Below, piece after piece: positions 1 to 9,301 of a stretch of 64,000 nt of DNA. The notes beneath the pieces are model-generated. The model was given only the letters and a program-made list of their open reading frames with translations, did no database searches and was not told the DNA's origin. How positions within the stretch are numbered: position 1 is the stretch's first letter; every line of letters starts with the position of its first letter. A program made the translations under genes and the position numbers. Source of the DNA: JADKHC01 sp047600805 (GTDB lineage: Bacteria; Verrucomicrobiota; Verrucomicrobiia; Opitutales; Opitutaceae); assembly GCA_047600805.1 (NCBI GenBank), contig JASGKG010000001.1:3782001-3846000 (forward strand), in the 5' to 3' direction.

Positions 1-335
1 ATATTTTCAACCCCAACGTCGTGCGCTCCTCGACCGGCGTGCTGTTTTCCGTGCCAGTGGTTGTTGCTGAAAGCGAGCCAGTCCGCGCCTGGCTCCGCGA
101 AAAGAAAATCCGAGCCGTCGCCACCACCCCGTCAGCGACTGCTCTTTATACGGACACCGATTTGCGGGGCTCGCTCGCGATCGTGATGGGCAGCGAACAA
201 TACGGATTGAGTGATTTTTGGCTCAAAGAAAGCGACACGCGGGTTCGCATTCCGATGGCTGGCCAGGCCGATTCGCTCAACGTGGCCATGGCCACAATTA
301 TTACCCTCTTTGAAGCGGTTCGGCAAAGGGGGTGA
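1..335 (+). CDS. SpoU/TrmH-family RNA 2'-O-methyltransferase, C-terminal part
   Basis: The gene enters from the left edge; the first whole codon in frame is at base 3 and the stop is TGA at 333-335. The visible ~110 residues carry the two C-terminal motifs of SpoU (SPOUT) methyltransferases: IVMGSEQYGLS, and IPMAGQADSLNVAMA, which form the trefoil-knot SAM site. NPNVVRSSTG at the edge matches the Asn-Arg region just before the knot. The family 2'-O-methylates ribose in rRNA or tRNA. The N-terminal substrate-binding part is outside the window, so TrmH, RlmB and TsnR types cannot be separated. A convergent outer-membrane protein gene follows 24 bases later. Confidence 0.85.
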   Translation, partial: IFNPNVVRSSTGVLFSVPVVVAESEPVRAWLREKKIRAVATTPSATALYTDTDLRGSLAIVMGSEQYGLSDFWLKESDTRVRIPMAGQADSLNVAMATIITLFEAVRQRG

Positions 336-359
336 GGCTCAGACGACAATTCTGCGGGA

Positions 360-1034
360 TTAGAAACGGAATTTGTACCCGAGCTTGACGGAGGTGGTTA
401 CGGCCTGCTTGGTGGTATCGGTTTGGCCGAGCGCCCGGCACTTTACGCCGAAGCTGAACTCAGATCGGTCCGAAAGTTTATAGTCCAAGCCTACCTCTCC
501 CCCAAAGGTGAACACGTAATCGGTGCTGTTGTAGCTGTAATCCGCTGGAGGGAACACTATTACTCCGCCCGAGATGGGCACACTATCGCCTAGAAAGTGG
601 TCGGTCGTCCGAGTGCGTAACATTGTCATGCCTTGCAAGACTCCCACGTGGAACTGCCACCGTTCATTGATCTTTTGCTGGTATTTGTAACCGAGCAACA
701 GAGGCACAATTTCAAGTTTCGCCGTGGTCGGTGCGTAAAAGCCGTTTACCGTGGGAGCAGACGACGCTTCGTTTTCAGTTTTGAAATACCCCGTTTCAAA
801 TTTAAAGATGTGTTGTTCGGTGAGGCAAAAACCTGCTTCTAGAGATAATCCAGCAGCGTCTTTGAATTGCACTTTTCGAGACGGATACGCAGCAGAGTCC
901 TTTAATTCAAGGTTTCCCATGAACATATATTCAGCGGACGGCATGAGATAAAAGCGCGAGCTTGTAGGCTCCGCTGCTGAGAGAAAAGGCGCTGCCGAAA
1001 GCAGCCCCGCGAGGGCAACAATGTATTTTCGCAT
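360..1034 (-). CDS. Outer-membrane beta-barrel protein (unknown role)
   Basis: A 224-residue protein with a clear Sec signal peptide (MRKYIVALAGLLSAAPFLSA, cleavage near AEP). The rest alternates polar and hydrophobic residues and is rich in Tyr and Phe (for example YMFMGNLEL, FGGEVGLDYKLSDRSEFSFG). It ends in Phe (KLGYKFRF), the usual C-terminal signature recognised by the BAM machinery. This suggests an OmpA/OmpW-like small beta barrel of about 8 to 10 strands. No substrate can be inferred. The gene stands alone, convergent with the upstream methyltransferase gene and divergent from recA. Confidence 0.7.
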   Translation of the reverse strand: MRKYIVALAGLLSAAPFLSAAEPTSSRFYLMPSAEYMFMGNLELKDSAAYPSRKVQFKDAAGLSLEAGFCLTEQHIFKFETGYFKTENEASSAPTVNGFYAPTTAKLEIVPLLLGYKYQQKINERWQFHVGVLQGMTMLRTRTTDHFLGDSVPISGGVIVFPPADYSYNSTDYVFTFGGEVGLDYKLSDRSEFSFGVKCRALGQTDTTKQAVTTSVKLGYKFRF

Positions 1035-1412
1035 GGATGTAGAATGTCTCCGTCGGATTCCCTAACCGGCTTAGAACACTAACCAGATGACCGATCTGAT
1101 GCGACTTTGGTGTGGCTGGGTTTGTTCCATTTATTAGCGGGACGCGGCAATTTCTTCGAAAAGGTCGGACCGAAGCGGCCGTCGAAGCCAAAACAAGGGC
1201 TGCGGTTACTTCCCCAGCCAGCGCGAATGCTTGCTTACCGACCGGGGTCCTCCCGGGGCAATTAGCGTAATTGGTTTGCGTACGGCGACCTTCACTTTTC
1301 TGCCAACTCGGGCTTGCTTCCGCCGCGCAGCCGGCTTCACGCTGCTGAGTCGGCCGCTTGTGGAATCGACAAGGTGGGCCGCCCTCCCGAATTTAACCAA
1401 AACCATATAAAC
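1035..1412. other. Intergenic region upstream of recA
   Basis: These 378 bases separate the divergent outer-membrane protein and recA genes. Open frames exist on both strands but show no recognisable domain and no start signal. A short hairpin (CCGGG at 1242-1246 with CCCGG at 1252-1256) is present. I found no convincing LexA palindrome, though the LexA motif of this phylum is not one I can recall with certainty. Promoters for both flanking genes presumably lie here. Confidence 0.4.
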
Positions 1413-2486
1413 ATGTCCAAAGCTGCCCCCGCAAAAACCGCCTCAACCGCTGTCGCCACCGCCAACACCGCGCGCGACAAAAATATCGATCTCGCCGTTT
1501 CGTCCATCACGAAACAATTCGGCGAAGGCTCGATTATGCGCCTAGGTGATTCGCATAAAATGAAAGTTGAGACGCTTTCCACCGGCTCGCTCGCTGTCGA
1601 CTTGGCGCTGGGCGTCGGCGGTTTGCCGAAGGGCCGTATCATCGAAATTTACGGGCCCGAATCTTCTGGTAAAACGACGTTTTGCTTGAGTGTCATCGCC
1701 GAGGCGCAGAAGCGCGGCGGTCTTGCGGCGTTCATCGACGTGGAACATGCGCTCGATCCAAAATACGCCCGCGTCGTCGGCGTGAACCTCGACGACCTGC
1801 TCGTTTCGCAGCCCGATTCTGGCGAAGACGCGCTCAACATCATGGAGACGCTGATCCGCTCCAACGCGATCGACGTGATCGTGCTCGACTCGGTCGCCGC
1901 GTTGACGACCAAAGCCGAGCTCGACGGCCAAATGGGTGACGCCACGGTGGGCGCCCAGGCGCGCTTGATGAGCCAGGCCATGCGCCGCCTCACCGCTGTG
2001 GTGAGCAAGACCCAGTGCGTCTGCATTTTCACCAATCAGATCCGCGAAAAAATCGGTGTGATGTTCGGCAATCCCGAAACCACCTCTGGCGGCCGCGCGC
2101 TGAAGTTTTTCGCGTCGGTTCGTATCGATATTCGCCGTAAGGACCAAATCAAAACGCCCGAAGGCAAAGTCGTCGGCAATCGTACGAAAATCAAAGTCGT
2201 TAAAAACAAAGTCGCGCCTCCGTTCACGGAGTGCGAATTCGACATCATGTACGACGAAGGCATTTCGAAAACCGCGTCGATCCTCGATCTCGGCCTTGAG
2301 CACAAGATCCTCGAAAAGAAAGGCGCGTGGATCGCCTATAACGGCGAGCTCATCGGCCAGGGCCGCGACGCTGCTAAACAAACGCTCAAGGACAAACCCG
2401 ACGTCGCCGAAAAAATCACCAAAGCGGTGCTTGAGAAAGTCACGGTCACCGGCGGCGCAACCGTCACTGGCGAAAACGCCGAGTGA
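1413..2486 (+). CDS. recA: Recombinase RecA
   Basis: RecA, the strand-exchange ATPase of homologous recombination and co-protease for SOS repressors. 357 residues from the ATG at 1413, close to the family norm of ~350. The Walker A motif GPESSGKTT is at residues 81-89, Walker B is VIVLDSVAAL, and the L2-region motif FTNQIREKIGVMFGNPETT is intact. The frame is open further upstream, but the added residues are not RecA-like, so the ATG is preferred. Its leader (AACCATATAAAC) has no Shine-Dalgarno sequence. The N terminus has an Ala/Thr-rich extension before the conserved core. A strong terminator follows 27 bases after the stop. Confidence 0.97.
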   Translation: MSKAAPAKTASTAVATANTARDKNIDLAVSSITKQFGEGSIMRLGDSHKMKVETLSTGSLAVDLALGVGGLPKGRIIEIYGPESSGKTTFCLSVIAEAQKRGGLAAFIDVEHALDPKYARVVGVNLDDLLVSQPDSGEDALNIMETLIRSNAIDVIVLDSVAALTTKAELDGQMGDATVGAQARLMSQAMRRLTAVVSKTQCVCIFTNQIREKIGVMFGNPETTSGGRALKFFASVRIDIRRKDQIKTPEGKVVGNRTKIKVVKNKVAPPFTECEFDIMYDEGISKTASILDLGLEHKILEKKGAWIAYNGELIGQGRDAAKQTLKDKPDVAEKITKAVLEKVTVTGGATVTGENAE

Positions 2487-2512
2487 GTACGGGCTGAATC
2501 CTCTCCAATCGA

Positions 2513-2542
2513 GCCGGGCGTTTGCCCGGCTTTTTTGTTTTT
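2513..2542 (+). terminator. Rho-independent terminator of recA
   Basis: A perfect 7-bp stem, GCCGGGC at 2513-2519 with GCCCGGC at 2524-2530, has a 4-base loop (GTTT) and is followed at once by six T, then G and more T. It lies 27 bases after the recA stop, so recA is probably transcribed alone. Confidence 0.9.
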
Positions 2543-2735
2543 ACCGCGGACGACGTGAATCTCGTTCCACGCTGTCACTAACTGTAATTTTGGTACAGAA
2601 GCCGCGACCTTGAGAACGGGGTCGGGGCGACATTATTCGCTCGATACGGACATTCCCCTGATGGCACGCCGGTTTTTGGGACAATTTTCGTCAGAGAGAT
2701 TGAAGCGTGCGGGTGGTAAGCTAAGGTGGGTTCGC

Positions 2736-3608
2736 ATGAGCCAAAAAGTTTCCCCGATTGTTTGGTTAGCCTTTTCGATTTTACCGTGGAGTGCCGCACT
2801 CGCTGCGCCGCCAGCGGAACCGCTCGATAGCAAACCGGTGCTTCTCTCCACGAAAGGCGGAAAAGGACGTGGCTGGGCCGATGTGGCGGAACTTAAAAAG
2901 GCAGCCGAGGCGCATAACGCCCAAGCATGTTTCGATTACGGAGATATTCTTGTGCGTGGCGAAGGTGTTAAACAGGACGTCGTGGCAGGCGTGGAGTTTT
3001 TGCGCGAAGCAGCCAACGCCGGGATTCCCAACGCCGCGTTCCGACTCGGAAAGATCTACGACGATGGCGAACTGATGCCTCAGGATTTTGCGCAGGCCTT
3101 TAACTTTTACGGAACGGCTGCCACAGGCGGGGTCGCCGAGGCCCAGTACAATCTCGGCGTGCTCTACGCGACGGGACGTGGTACAAAGCAGGATTACGTG
3201 GAAGGGTTGGCCTGGTTGATCGTCGCTGCAAAAAACGGCGCGAGTCCCGACGGTGAGCAGAAAACGCGCGCGCAGCTGACGAAACTGAAACGCAACCAGC
3301 AGATCGCCGCCGCCGAAAAACGCGCCGCCGAAATTCTGCAGGATCCTGCTTCAGCTGCAGCAGATGCTGGCCCGGTCGGCGCGCGTCCAGCGCTCCCCAA
3401 AAATTCAGAAGCGCCTAAACGCGTCGATCTGGGCGGAACGGCCGCTCCGAAAATCAATGTTGCCCCGACGCAGGTAAACACTCCGCCGCCCAGTCCCAGC
3501 CTCAATTTTGGTTCAACGCTTCCTCGTCCTCCTAGCAGCTCGTCGTCATCCGGAAGTGAAACCAAAACCTCCGCAGACGAAGAGAAAAACTCGACGGGCA
3601 AAAAGTAG
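2736..3608 (+). CDS. Secreted Sel1-repeat protein
   Basis: The ATG at 2736 is preceded by AAGGTGG with 6-7 nt spacing and gives a Sec signal peptide (MSQKVSPIVWLAFSILPWSA, then ALAAPP). 290 residues. Residues ~55-165 hold about three Sel1-like (TPR-related) repeats: ACFDYGDILVRGEGV, AAFRLGKIYDDGELMPQ, AQYNLGVLYATGRGTKQD. The last third is Pro/Ser/Ala-rich and low in complexity, ending in a Ser run, and is likely disordered. Sel1 repeats mediate protein-protein contacts; the partner is unknown. The gene sits between recA and mnmE. The frame runs open upstream to 2610, but those residues are not signal-peptide-like. Confidence 0.8.
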   Translation: MSQKVSPIVWLAFSILPWSAALAAPPAEPLDSKPVLLSTKGGKGRGWADVAELKKAAEAHNAQACFDYGDILVRGEGVKQDVVAGVEFLREAANAGIPNAAFRLGKIYDDGELMPQDFAQAFNFYGTAATGGVAEAQYNLGVLYATGRGTKQDYVEGLAWLIVAAKNGASPDGEQKTRAQLTKLKRNQQIAAAEKRAAEILQDPASAAADAGPVGARPALPKNSEAPKRVDLGGTAAPKINVAPTQVNTPPPSPSLNFGSTLPRPPSSSSSSGSETKTSADEEKNSTGKK

Positions 3609-3665
3609 TTTTTTCTCGCGCGCCTTTTCCTTGGCGTCGCGTGGTCGGACTTTCTTAATCCGGAA

Positions 3666-5021
3666 ATGGTCAGCACTACCGATACGATTGCGGCTCTTTC
3701 GACTCCGATGGGCACCTCGGCGATTGCCGTCGTTCGAGCCAGCGGCCCGCAATGCGCGGATCTGGCGCGAAATTTATTCGGGCAACTGCCCTCCCCTCGC
3801 GTCGCTGCGCACTTCGATTATACGGCCCAGTCCGGCGCGGTGCTCGACGACGTGCTCGCGACTTATTTTGCCGCCCCCAATTCGTACACCGGCGAGGACA
3901 CGTTGGAAATTTCCTGCCACGGGAATCCGTTCATCGCGCAAAAAATTCTCGAAGACCTTTTCGCTCGCGGCTGCCGGCCCGCTGAAGCAGGCGAGTTTAC
4001 TCGGCGCGCTTTCTTGAGCGGACGCATCGACCTCAGTCAGGCCGAAGCGGTGATGGATCTCATTCACGCGCGGAGCGAGCGCGCCTTGGCCGCGGCCAAC
4101 CAACAGCTTCGCGGCAGTCTCGGGCGTCATCTCGCGACACTGACGGACGAGCTTCTTTGCGCACTCGCGCGAATCGAAGCGTACATCGATTTTCCCGACG
4201 AAGACCTCCCTTCCGAAGACCGAACCATTATCTTGGAATCTATTAACCAGTTGCTTGGTGGAACGAAACAACTCATTGCAACGCAGCATTATGGCGATCT
4301 CCTTCGCGACGGCATAAAAACGGTGATCATCGGCGAGCCAAACGCTGGCAAAAGCTCGCTGCTGAACCGGCTCGTCGGCCGCGAGCGCGCTCTGGTGAGT
4401 CCGGAGCCGGGCACCACGCGGGATTTTATCGAGGAGCGGGTGATCATCGGGCCACATTGTATTCGTTTAATCGATACGGCCGGACTGAATCCGTCCCCTA
4501 CTCCGCTGGAAAAGCTCGGAATGGAAAAAACGCTCGAACGCGCCGCAGAGGCGGATCTGTTTTTGTTCGTCCTTGATGCGAGCAAAGCGCATCCACAGTT
4601 TCCGCCTGAAGTTCAGGAACGTCTGGGTGGCGACAATGCCCTCGTGATTCTAAACAAATGCGATTTAGGCGTGCGGCCTGAAACGCTGCGCGAACTTGCG
4701 GGACGTGAGACAGTTTCCGTTTCCGTGCTGACGGGAGCTGGCTTGGAGCAACTCACGGCAGCGATTGTCAGTCGCGCCGAGCGCTTTTCTCAAAACCAAG
4801 GCGAGGAAATCATAGCGATCAATGCCCGCCACGCTGACGCGCTGAGGCGCGCCGAAGGTTGTTTGATCGAGGCTCGATCGAAATTGGAAAATCTCGGCGC
4901 TTCCGAGCTGCTGGCGAGTGACCTTCGCGGGGCTTTGGATGCGTACGGCGAGATTGGTGGCAAAATCGACAACGAGCGCATGCTCGATCGTTTGTTCGAA
5001 ACTTTTTGCATCGGCAAATAG
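3666..5021 (+). CDS. mnmE: tRNA modification GTPase MnmE
   Basis: MnmE (TrmE) works with MnmG to install the aminomethyl or carboxymethylaminomethyl group on U34 of certain tRNAs. 451 residues, normal length. Order: N-terminal folate-binding domain (residues 1-~120), helical domain, and an inserted GTPase domain with G1 GEPNAGKSS (223-231), G3 DTAGL (270-274) and G4 NKCD. The C terminus is the diagnostic FCIGK, whose Cys is catalytic. The partner gene mnmG lies next downstream on the same strand. Confidence 0.97.
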   Translation: MVSTTDTIAALSTPMGTSAIAVVRASGPQCADLARNLFGQLPSPRVAAHFDYTAQSGAVLDDVLATYFAAPNSYTGEDTLEISCHGNPFIAQKILEDLFARGCRPAEAGEFTRRAFLSGRIDLSQAEAVMDLIHARSERALAAANQQLRGSLGRHLATLTDELLCALARIEAYIDFPDEDLPSEDRTIILESINQLLGGTKQLIATQHYGDLLRDGIKTVIIGEPNAGKSSLLNRLVGRERALVSPEPGTTRDFIEERVIIGPHCIRLIDTAGLNPSPTPLEKLGMEKTLERAAEADLFLFVLDASKAHPQFPPEVQERLGGDNALVILNKCDLGVRPETLRELAGRETVSVSVLTGAGLEQLTAAIVSRAERFSQNQGEEIIAINARHADALRRAEGCLIEARSKLENLGASELLASDLRGALDAYGEIGGKIDNERMLDRLFETFCIGK

Positions 5022-5183
5022 CGGCCCGTGCTCCATCTGTGAGCCCGCAGGTTTTCAGGCCCGCGGCAAATCGAAAGCGTCAGGAGTAACGGCCGGATGC
5101 GATCCGGCGAAACGCGCGGCTTTGTTTCTCCTTTGCAAGATATAGTCATCCTGTGCTAAGTTATTGGCTAATAGTAATATAAC

Positions 5184-7067
5184 GTGTTCACTTACAACAA
5201 GATACCCTTCGACGTGATTGTTTGCGGAGCTGGCCATGCCGGCTGTGAGGCCGCTTTGGCTGCTGCTCGGATGGGCGCCTCCACCCTACTTCTCACGGGT
5301 AATATCGATACGATCGCTCAGATGAGCTGTAATCCAGCCATCGGTGGGCAAGCTAAGGGGCAGATCGTGCGCGAGATTGACGCGTTAGGCGGTGAGATGG
5401 GTATCAACACGGACGTGACCGGCATTCAGTTTCGATTGTTGAACGAGTCAAAGGGTCCCGCCGTGCATTCCCCACGCGCGCAATGTGACAAGAAGGCGTA
5501 TCAGTTCCGGATGAAGCACACGCTGGAGCTGCAGCCTCACCTCCAACTCTTTCAGGCGACTGTCACGAGTTTGATTTTTGATAATGGTCGTGTGGTGGGA
5601 GTGTGCACGAATTTGGATGTGGCGTTCTCGGGCCGCACCGTGGTCGTGACAACCGGCACCTTTCTTCGAGGGCTGATGCACATTGGGCAGAACAAGAACG
5701 AAGGCGGTCGGCTCGGGGATTTTAGTGCCAAGACTCTTTCCGCCAGCTTCCTTGAGGCGGGCATCGAGCTACAGCGTTTGAAAACCGGCACCCCTGCCCG
5801 CCTCTTGGGGCGGTCGATCGATTTCTCTAAGATGGAGGAGCAGAAAGGCGACAGCACCCCTACTCTGTTCGCGTTTCATGATACGCGGGATCGCGAGGAT
5901 TTGTTCCACGTGGAACAAACCGGCGAAAAACGCCTCGGCTGGGCTCCGGGGTCGGACCAGGTGTCTTGCTGGATGACTTACACTACCGCGGAAACCGCTG
6001 GGATCGTCCGCGCCAACTTGCACAAGTCTGCCATGTATTCAGGCGAGATCAAGGGCGTGGGGCCGCGCTATTGCCCAAGTATTGAGGATAAGTTCGTGCG
6101 TTTCGCAGATAAGCCCCGTCATTTACTGTTTTTGGAGCCTGAGGGTCGTACGACTAACGAGTATTACGTGAACGGCTTGTCGACTTCGCTCCCATTTGAA
6201 GTCCAGCTGGACATGGTTCATAGCGTGCCAGGGCTCGAGAACGCGGTTCTGCTGCGGCCGGCCTATGCCGTGGAATACGATTTCGCGCCCCCAACCCAGC
6301 TGTTTCCTTCATTGGAATCCCGCAAGGTCGAAAATCTATTCTTTGCTGGCCAGATTAACGGGACGTCAGGCTATGAAGAAGCTGCTGCTCAAGGGCTGGT
6401 GGCGGGCGTGAACGCCGTCCAGAAAACTCGCGGCATGGCGCCGTTGGTGATTCGCAGGCACGAAGCTTACATCGGGGTTTTAATTGACGACTTGGTGACC
6501 AAGGGCACGCAGGAGCCTTATCGGATGTTTACGAGTCGTGCTGAACATCGGCTGCTGTTCAATCATGGAAGCGCTGAGCTGCGTTTATTGGAGCACGCGA
6601 CGCAGCACAGACTCGTTTCTTCAACTCGCTTGGAACGGATGACCGCAAAACGGGCGAGGGTGGAAGAGTGGGGCAAGAAACTTGAGCAGATCCGCATCTC
6701 CGGAGGGCAGGGGACAATCGCCGACGGTATGCGCAGAGCTGCCACCGGCTCGGGCCCGACTCCCGAACTTCCGGCCGAGTTCGTAGCCTTGCCAAAAGAA
6801 GTGCAGGCTGAAGTGGCCTACCGTGTCGAATACCAAGGCTATTTGACTCGCGAACTTCGCCAAATTGAGAAGCTAGAGTCTGTCGAAAAAATTAAAATCC
6901 CGGCCGATTTCGATTACCTCAATACCAAGGGCCTCCGTAAAGAAAGCGCTCTGAAACTGGATAAATTCCGCCCCTACAATTTGGGGCAGGCGAGTCGTAT
7001 CAGCGGTGTTAACCCCGCGGACATCAACGTGTTAATGGTGCGGCTAGCCGCAGGGCGGTCCGGGTGA
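5184..7067 (+). CDS. mnmG: tRNA U34 carboxymethylaminomethyl synthase subunit MnmG
   Basis: MnmG (GidA), the FAD-dependent partner of MnmE. 627 residues, as expected. The dinucleotide-binding motif GAGHAGCEAA starts at residue 15. The family signatures CNPAIGGQAKGQ and GPRYCPSIEDK are present, as is the C-terminal MnmE-binding region with RISGVNPADI. The start is GTG at 5184 (leader AATAGTAATATAAC, no Shine-Dalgarno); no in-frame ATG fits the conserved N terminus. The 162 bases after mnmE contain a short perfect hairpin (5092-5108) without a T run, so co-transcription with mnmE is possible. Confidence 0.97.
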   Translation: MFTYNKIPFDVIVCGAGHAGCEAALAAARMGASTLLLTGNIDTIAQMSCNPAIGGQAKGQIVREIDALGGEMGINTDVTGIQFRLLNESKGPAVHSPRAQCDKKAYQFRMKHTLELQPHLQLFQATVTSLIFDNGRVVGVCTNLDVAFSGRTVVVTTGTFLRGLMHIGQNKNEGGRLGDFSAKTLSASFLEAGIELQRLKTGTPARLLGRSIDFSKMEEQKGDSTPTLFAFHDTRDREDLFHVEQTGEKRLGWAPGSDQVSCWMTYTTAETAGIVRANLHKSAMYSGEIKGVGPRYCPSIEDKFVRFADKPRHLLFLEPEGRTTNEYYVNGLSTSLPFEVQLDMVHSVPGLENAVLLRPAYAVEYDFAPPTQLFPSLESRKVENLFFAGQINGTSGYEEAAAQGLVAGVNAVQKTRGMAPLVIRRHEAYIGVLIDDLVTKGTQEPYRMFTSRAEHRLLFNHGSAELRLLEHATQHRLVSSTRLERMTAKRARVEEWGKKLEQIRISGGQGTIADGMRRAATGSGPTPELPAEFVALPKEVQAEVAYRVEYQGYLTRELRQIEKLESVEKIKIPADFDYLNTKGLRKESALKLDKFRPYNLGQASRISGVNPADINVLMVRLAAGRSG

Positions 7068-7191
7068 TGTTCGCCGCCCCAAGCTAAATTCCCGTGGTAA
7101 TCTTATGTACCGCCTCTTTTGTAACATTTGTGAAACGGTGAGGTAAATTCGCTCGGCAACTCCTAACGGCTAGGTACAATCTGCGGGAGTT

Positions 7192-7908
7192 ATGGAATCC
7201 AATGCGAAGAAGATCCTCATCGTGGACGATGAGGTGGATGTAACAGATCTCGTTGTTTACCATCTACGTGCCAAAGGCTTTCAGGTCGAGGCGCTGAACG
7301 ATCCGACTGCGAGCATAGGCGTCGCTCGCACCTTCATGCCAGATCTCGTGGTATTGGACGTCATGATGCCGGACCTGAACGGAATCCAAATTTGCCGGAT
7401 GCTGCGTGCAGATCCGAAGTTGAACAAGGTGCCCGTGATCTTTTTGACGGCGAAAGCCGAAGAAGCCGATCGGGTACAAGGGCTCGAGACAGGTGCTGAT
7501 GACTATGTTTGTAAGCCATTTAGTACGAAGGAATTGGTTTTAAGGATTCAAACCATTCTCCGGCGGACGGGCAACGGGAAACCGCCCGAGCCGAAACAGC
7601 TCCAAGTTGGGCAAATCGCGATTGATATTGATCGCCACGTGGCGACGGTCAGCGGCGAGCCCGTGGATCTCACGGCTACAGAATTTAAGCTGCTGCGGTT
7701 GTTGATGGAGCGGCGAGGGCGGGTGCAAACGAGAGAGCACCTTCTTATAAACGTGTGGAATTATGAGACCGAGATCGAGACGCGTACGGTCGACACCCAC
7801 GTGCGCCGCCTGAGAGAGAAACTTGGTCCGGAAGCCGCTTGGATTGAGACAATTAGGGGAGTCGGATATCGCATGGCTGAGCGCCGTGCCGACACATGTG
7901 CACCTTAA
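7192..7908 (+). CDS. OmpR/PhoB-family response regulator
   Basis: A 238-residue two-component response regulator. The N-terminal receiver has its acidic pair (VDDE), phosphoacceptor Asp56 in LVVLDVMMP, the Thr of LTAK and the Lys of VCKPFS. The C-terminal winged helix ends with the OmpR-type ETRTVDTHVRRLREKLG. The start ATG at 7192 has GGGAG 3-4 nt upstream. The 3' end overlaps the kinase gene by 13 bases, so the two are translationally coupled. The family match is closest to PhoB, but no pst or phoU gene is in the window, so a phosphate role is only an inference. Confidence 0.9.
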   Translation: MESNAKKILIVDDEVDVTDLVVYHLRAKGFQVEALNDPTASIGVARTFMPDLVVLDVMMPDLNGIQICRMLRADPKLNKVPVIFLTAKAEEADRVQGLETGADDYVCKPFSTKELVLRIQTILRRTGNGKPPEPKQLQVGQIAIDIDRHVATVSGEPVDLTATEFKLLRLLMERRGRVQTREHLLINVWNYETEIETRTVDTHVRRLREKLGPEAAWIETIRGVGYRMAERRADTCAP

Positions 7909-9191
7909 TCGCGATCGCGCTCGGAATCGCACTCACATTGGCCCTTTGGGCGCTATTCCGTCAAGAACACGCAATCTCGCGGTTGCACGACGCACTAGAA
8001 CGCAAGCAGCCGGTTATAGGCAAAGAGCTTACATCTTCTTCGAGTAAGAGTCTCCGCCTTCTTGCAAAGACGGTGAACGAGCAAATCAACGAAGCGCAGC
8101 ATTTGCGTAAGCTCAGGTCGGGACAATTGGCGCAGCTCGAGGCCACCTTGGGCAGTTTACAGGAGGCTGTGCTAATTGTTGATGCAGAAAACTATGTGGT
8201 ATTGGCCAACCGCGCTCTTCAAAGCATTTTTCCGCGTGCGTCGAACATCCTCGGTCAACGGCTTGAGCTTATCTTACAGAGCGCCGCCTTCCTGCAATAT
8301 GTAGAGAGTGTGCGTAAAAACGAGGCCCAGCCGCAATTTGCCATCGAGTTCAACGAAGGCAGTCAGCCCATTTGGGTGGAAGTCACCGGAAGCAACATTT
8401 CGCCCTTGGACGGCGACAAACGTTCTTGGGCGCTCTTCGTTCTGCACGACATTACCAAGCAGAAAAAGCTTGAGGCGGTGCGAAAAGATTTTGTGGCGAA
8501 CGTCTCCCACGAATTGCGAACGCCGCTTAGCGTGATCAAAGGCTACGCAGAGACGCTCGTCGACGAACATCAGACGATGTCGCTCGCGGACCGTGAGAAA
8601 TTTCTCCGCACAATTCAGCGCCACACGGAGCGGCTTAATTCTCTACTGGAAGATCTACTGACACTCTCGCGCTTGGAATCGGTTAATCCTGGCCTTCGTC
8701 GCGAATCTACCAACCTCGCAGAACTCCTGACGTCCGTCGTCGACGATTTCCGAGCGCGGCCAGCGGCAGCAAATCATAAGATCGAAGCCATTTTTCCGCC
8801 TGTGATTGGACCGTTGTTAATCGACCCGCTCAAAATCACACAAGTGTGCGAAAACCTGATCGACAATGCTCTGAAATATACGCCGAAGGGCACACTGATC
8901 GAAGTGAGCTCCACGATTCGCGACGGGAAAATCCAAGTGACCGTACGCGACAACGGCCCTGGCATACCGGAGGTGGATTTGCCGCACATTTTCGAGCGGT
9001 TTTATCGTGTGGATAAAGGACGTTCGCGCGAAAAGGGTGGCACGGGTCTCGGTCTGAGCATCGTAAAACACATCGTGCAACTGCACGGCGGCCAAGTAAG
9101 CGTCACCAGCAAGCTAGGCGAGGGGACCGCTTTCTCCTTTACGCTCCCGCAACGTACCTCCGCTTTGGTTGCGCCTGCCGAGCCGTCGTGA
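7896..9191 (+). CDS. PhoR-like sensor histidine kinase
   Basis: A 431-residue partner of the upstream regulator. One N-terminal membrane helix (residues 2-21) has almost no periplasmic loop after it. A PAS domain follows (residues ~85-190), then HisKA with phospho-acceptor His205 in NVSHELRTPLS. The HATPase domain has the N box (ENLIDNALKYTPKG), DNGPGIP (G1) and GGTGLGLSI (G2). With no sizeable outside domain, the signal is probably sensed through the PAS domain or a partner protein, as proposed for PhoR with the Pst system. It starts inside the end of the regulator gene. Confidence 0.9.
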   Translation: MCTLIAIALGIALTLALWALFRQEHAISRLHDALERKQPVIGKELTSSSSKSLRLLAKTVNEQINEAQHLRKLRSGQLAQLEATLGSLQEAVLIVDAENYVVLANRALQSIFPRASNILGQRLELILQSAAFLQYVESVRKNEAQPQFAIEFNEGSQPIWVEVTGSNISPLDGDKRSWALFVLHDITKQKKLEAVRKDFVANVSHELRTPLSVIKGYAETLVDEHQTMSLADREKFLRTIQRHTERLNSLLEDLLTLSRLESVNPGLRRESTNLAELLTSVVDDFRARPAAANHKIEAIFPPVIGPLLIDPLKITQVCENLIDNALKYTPKGTLIEVSSTIRDGKIQVTVRDNGPGIPEVDLPHIFERFYRVDKGRSREKGGTGLGLSIVKHIVQLHGGQVSVTSKLGEGTAFSFTLPQRTSALVAPAEPS

Positions 9192-9301
9192 TTTGTGGGC
9201 CGCGCGGGGAGTTTTACTTCGACATCAGCGGTCCTCGTTCCTCCTTGCCGCTGAGAACAACATGCGCGACATAACACTGACTTGCTCTGGCTGTGACGCC
9301 C

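Noticed and set aside
1542..2381. A 279-residue minus-strand frame inside recA
   Set aside because: Antisense to the conserved RecA core; shadow.
7068..7191. Pho box before the PhoB-like gene
   Set aside because: TGTAACA and TGTGAAA occur close together, but the spacing (9) does not match the usual 11-base period.
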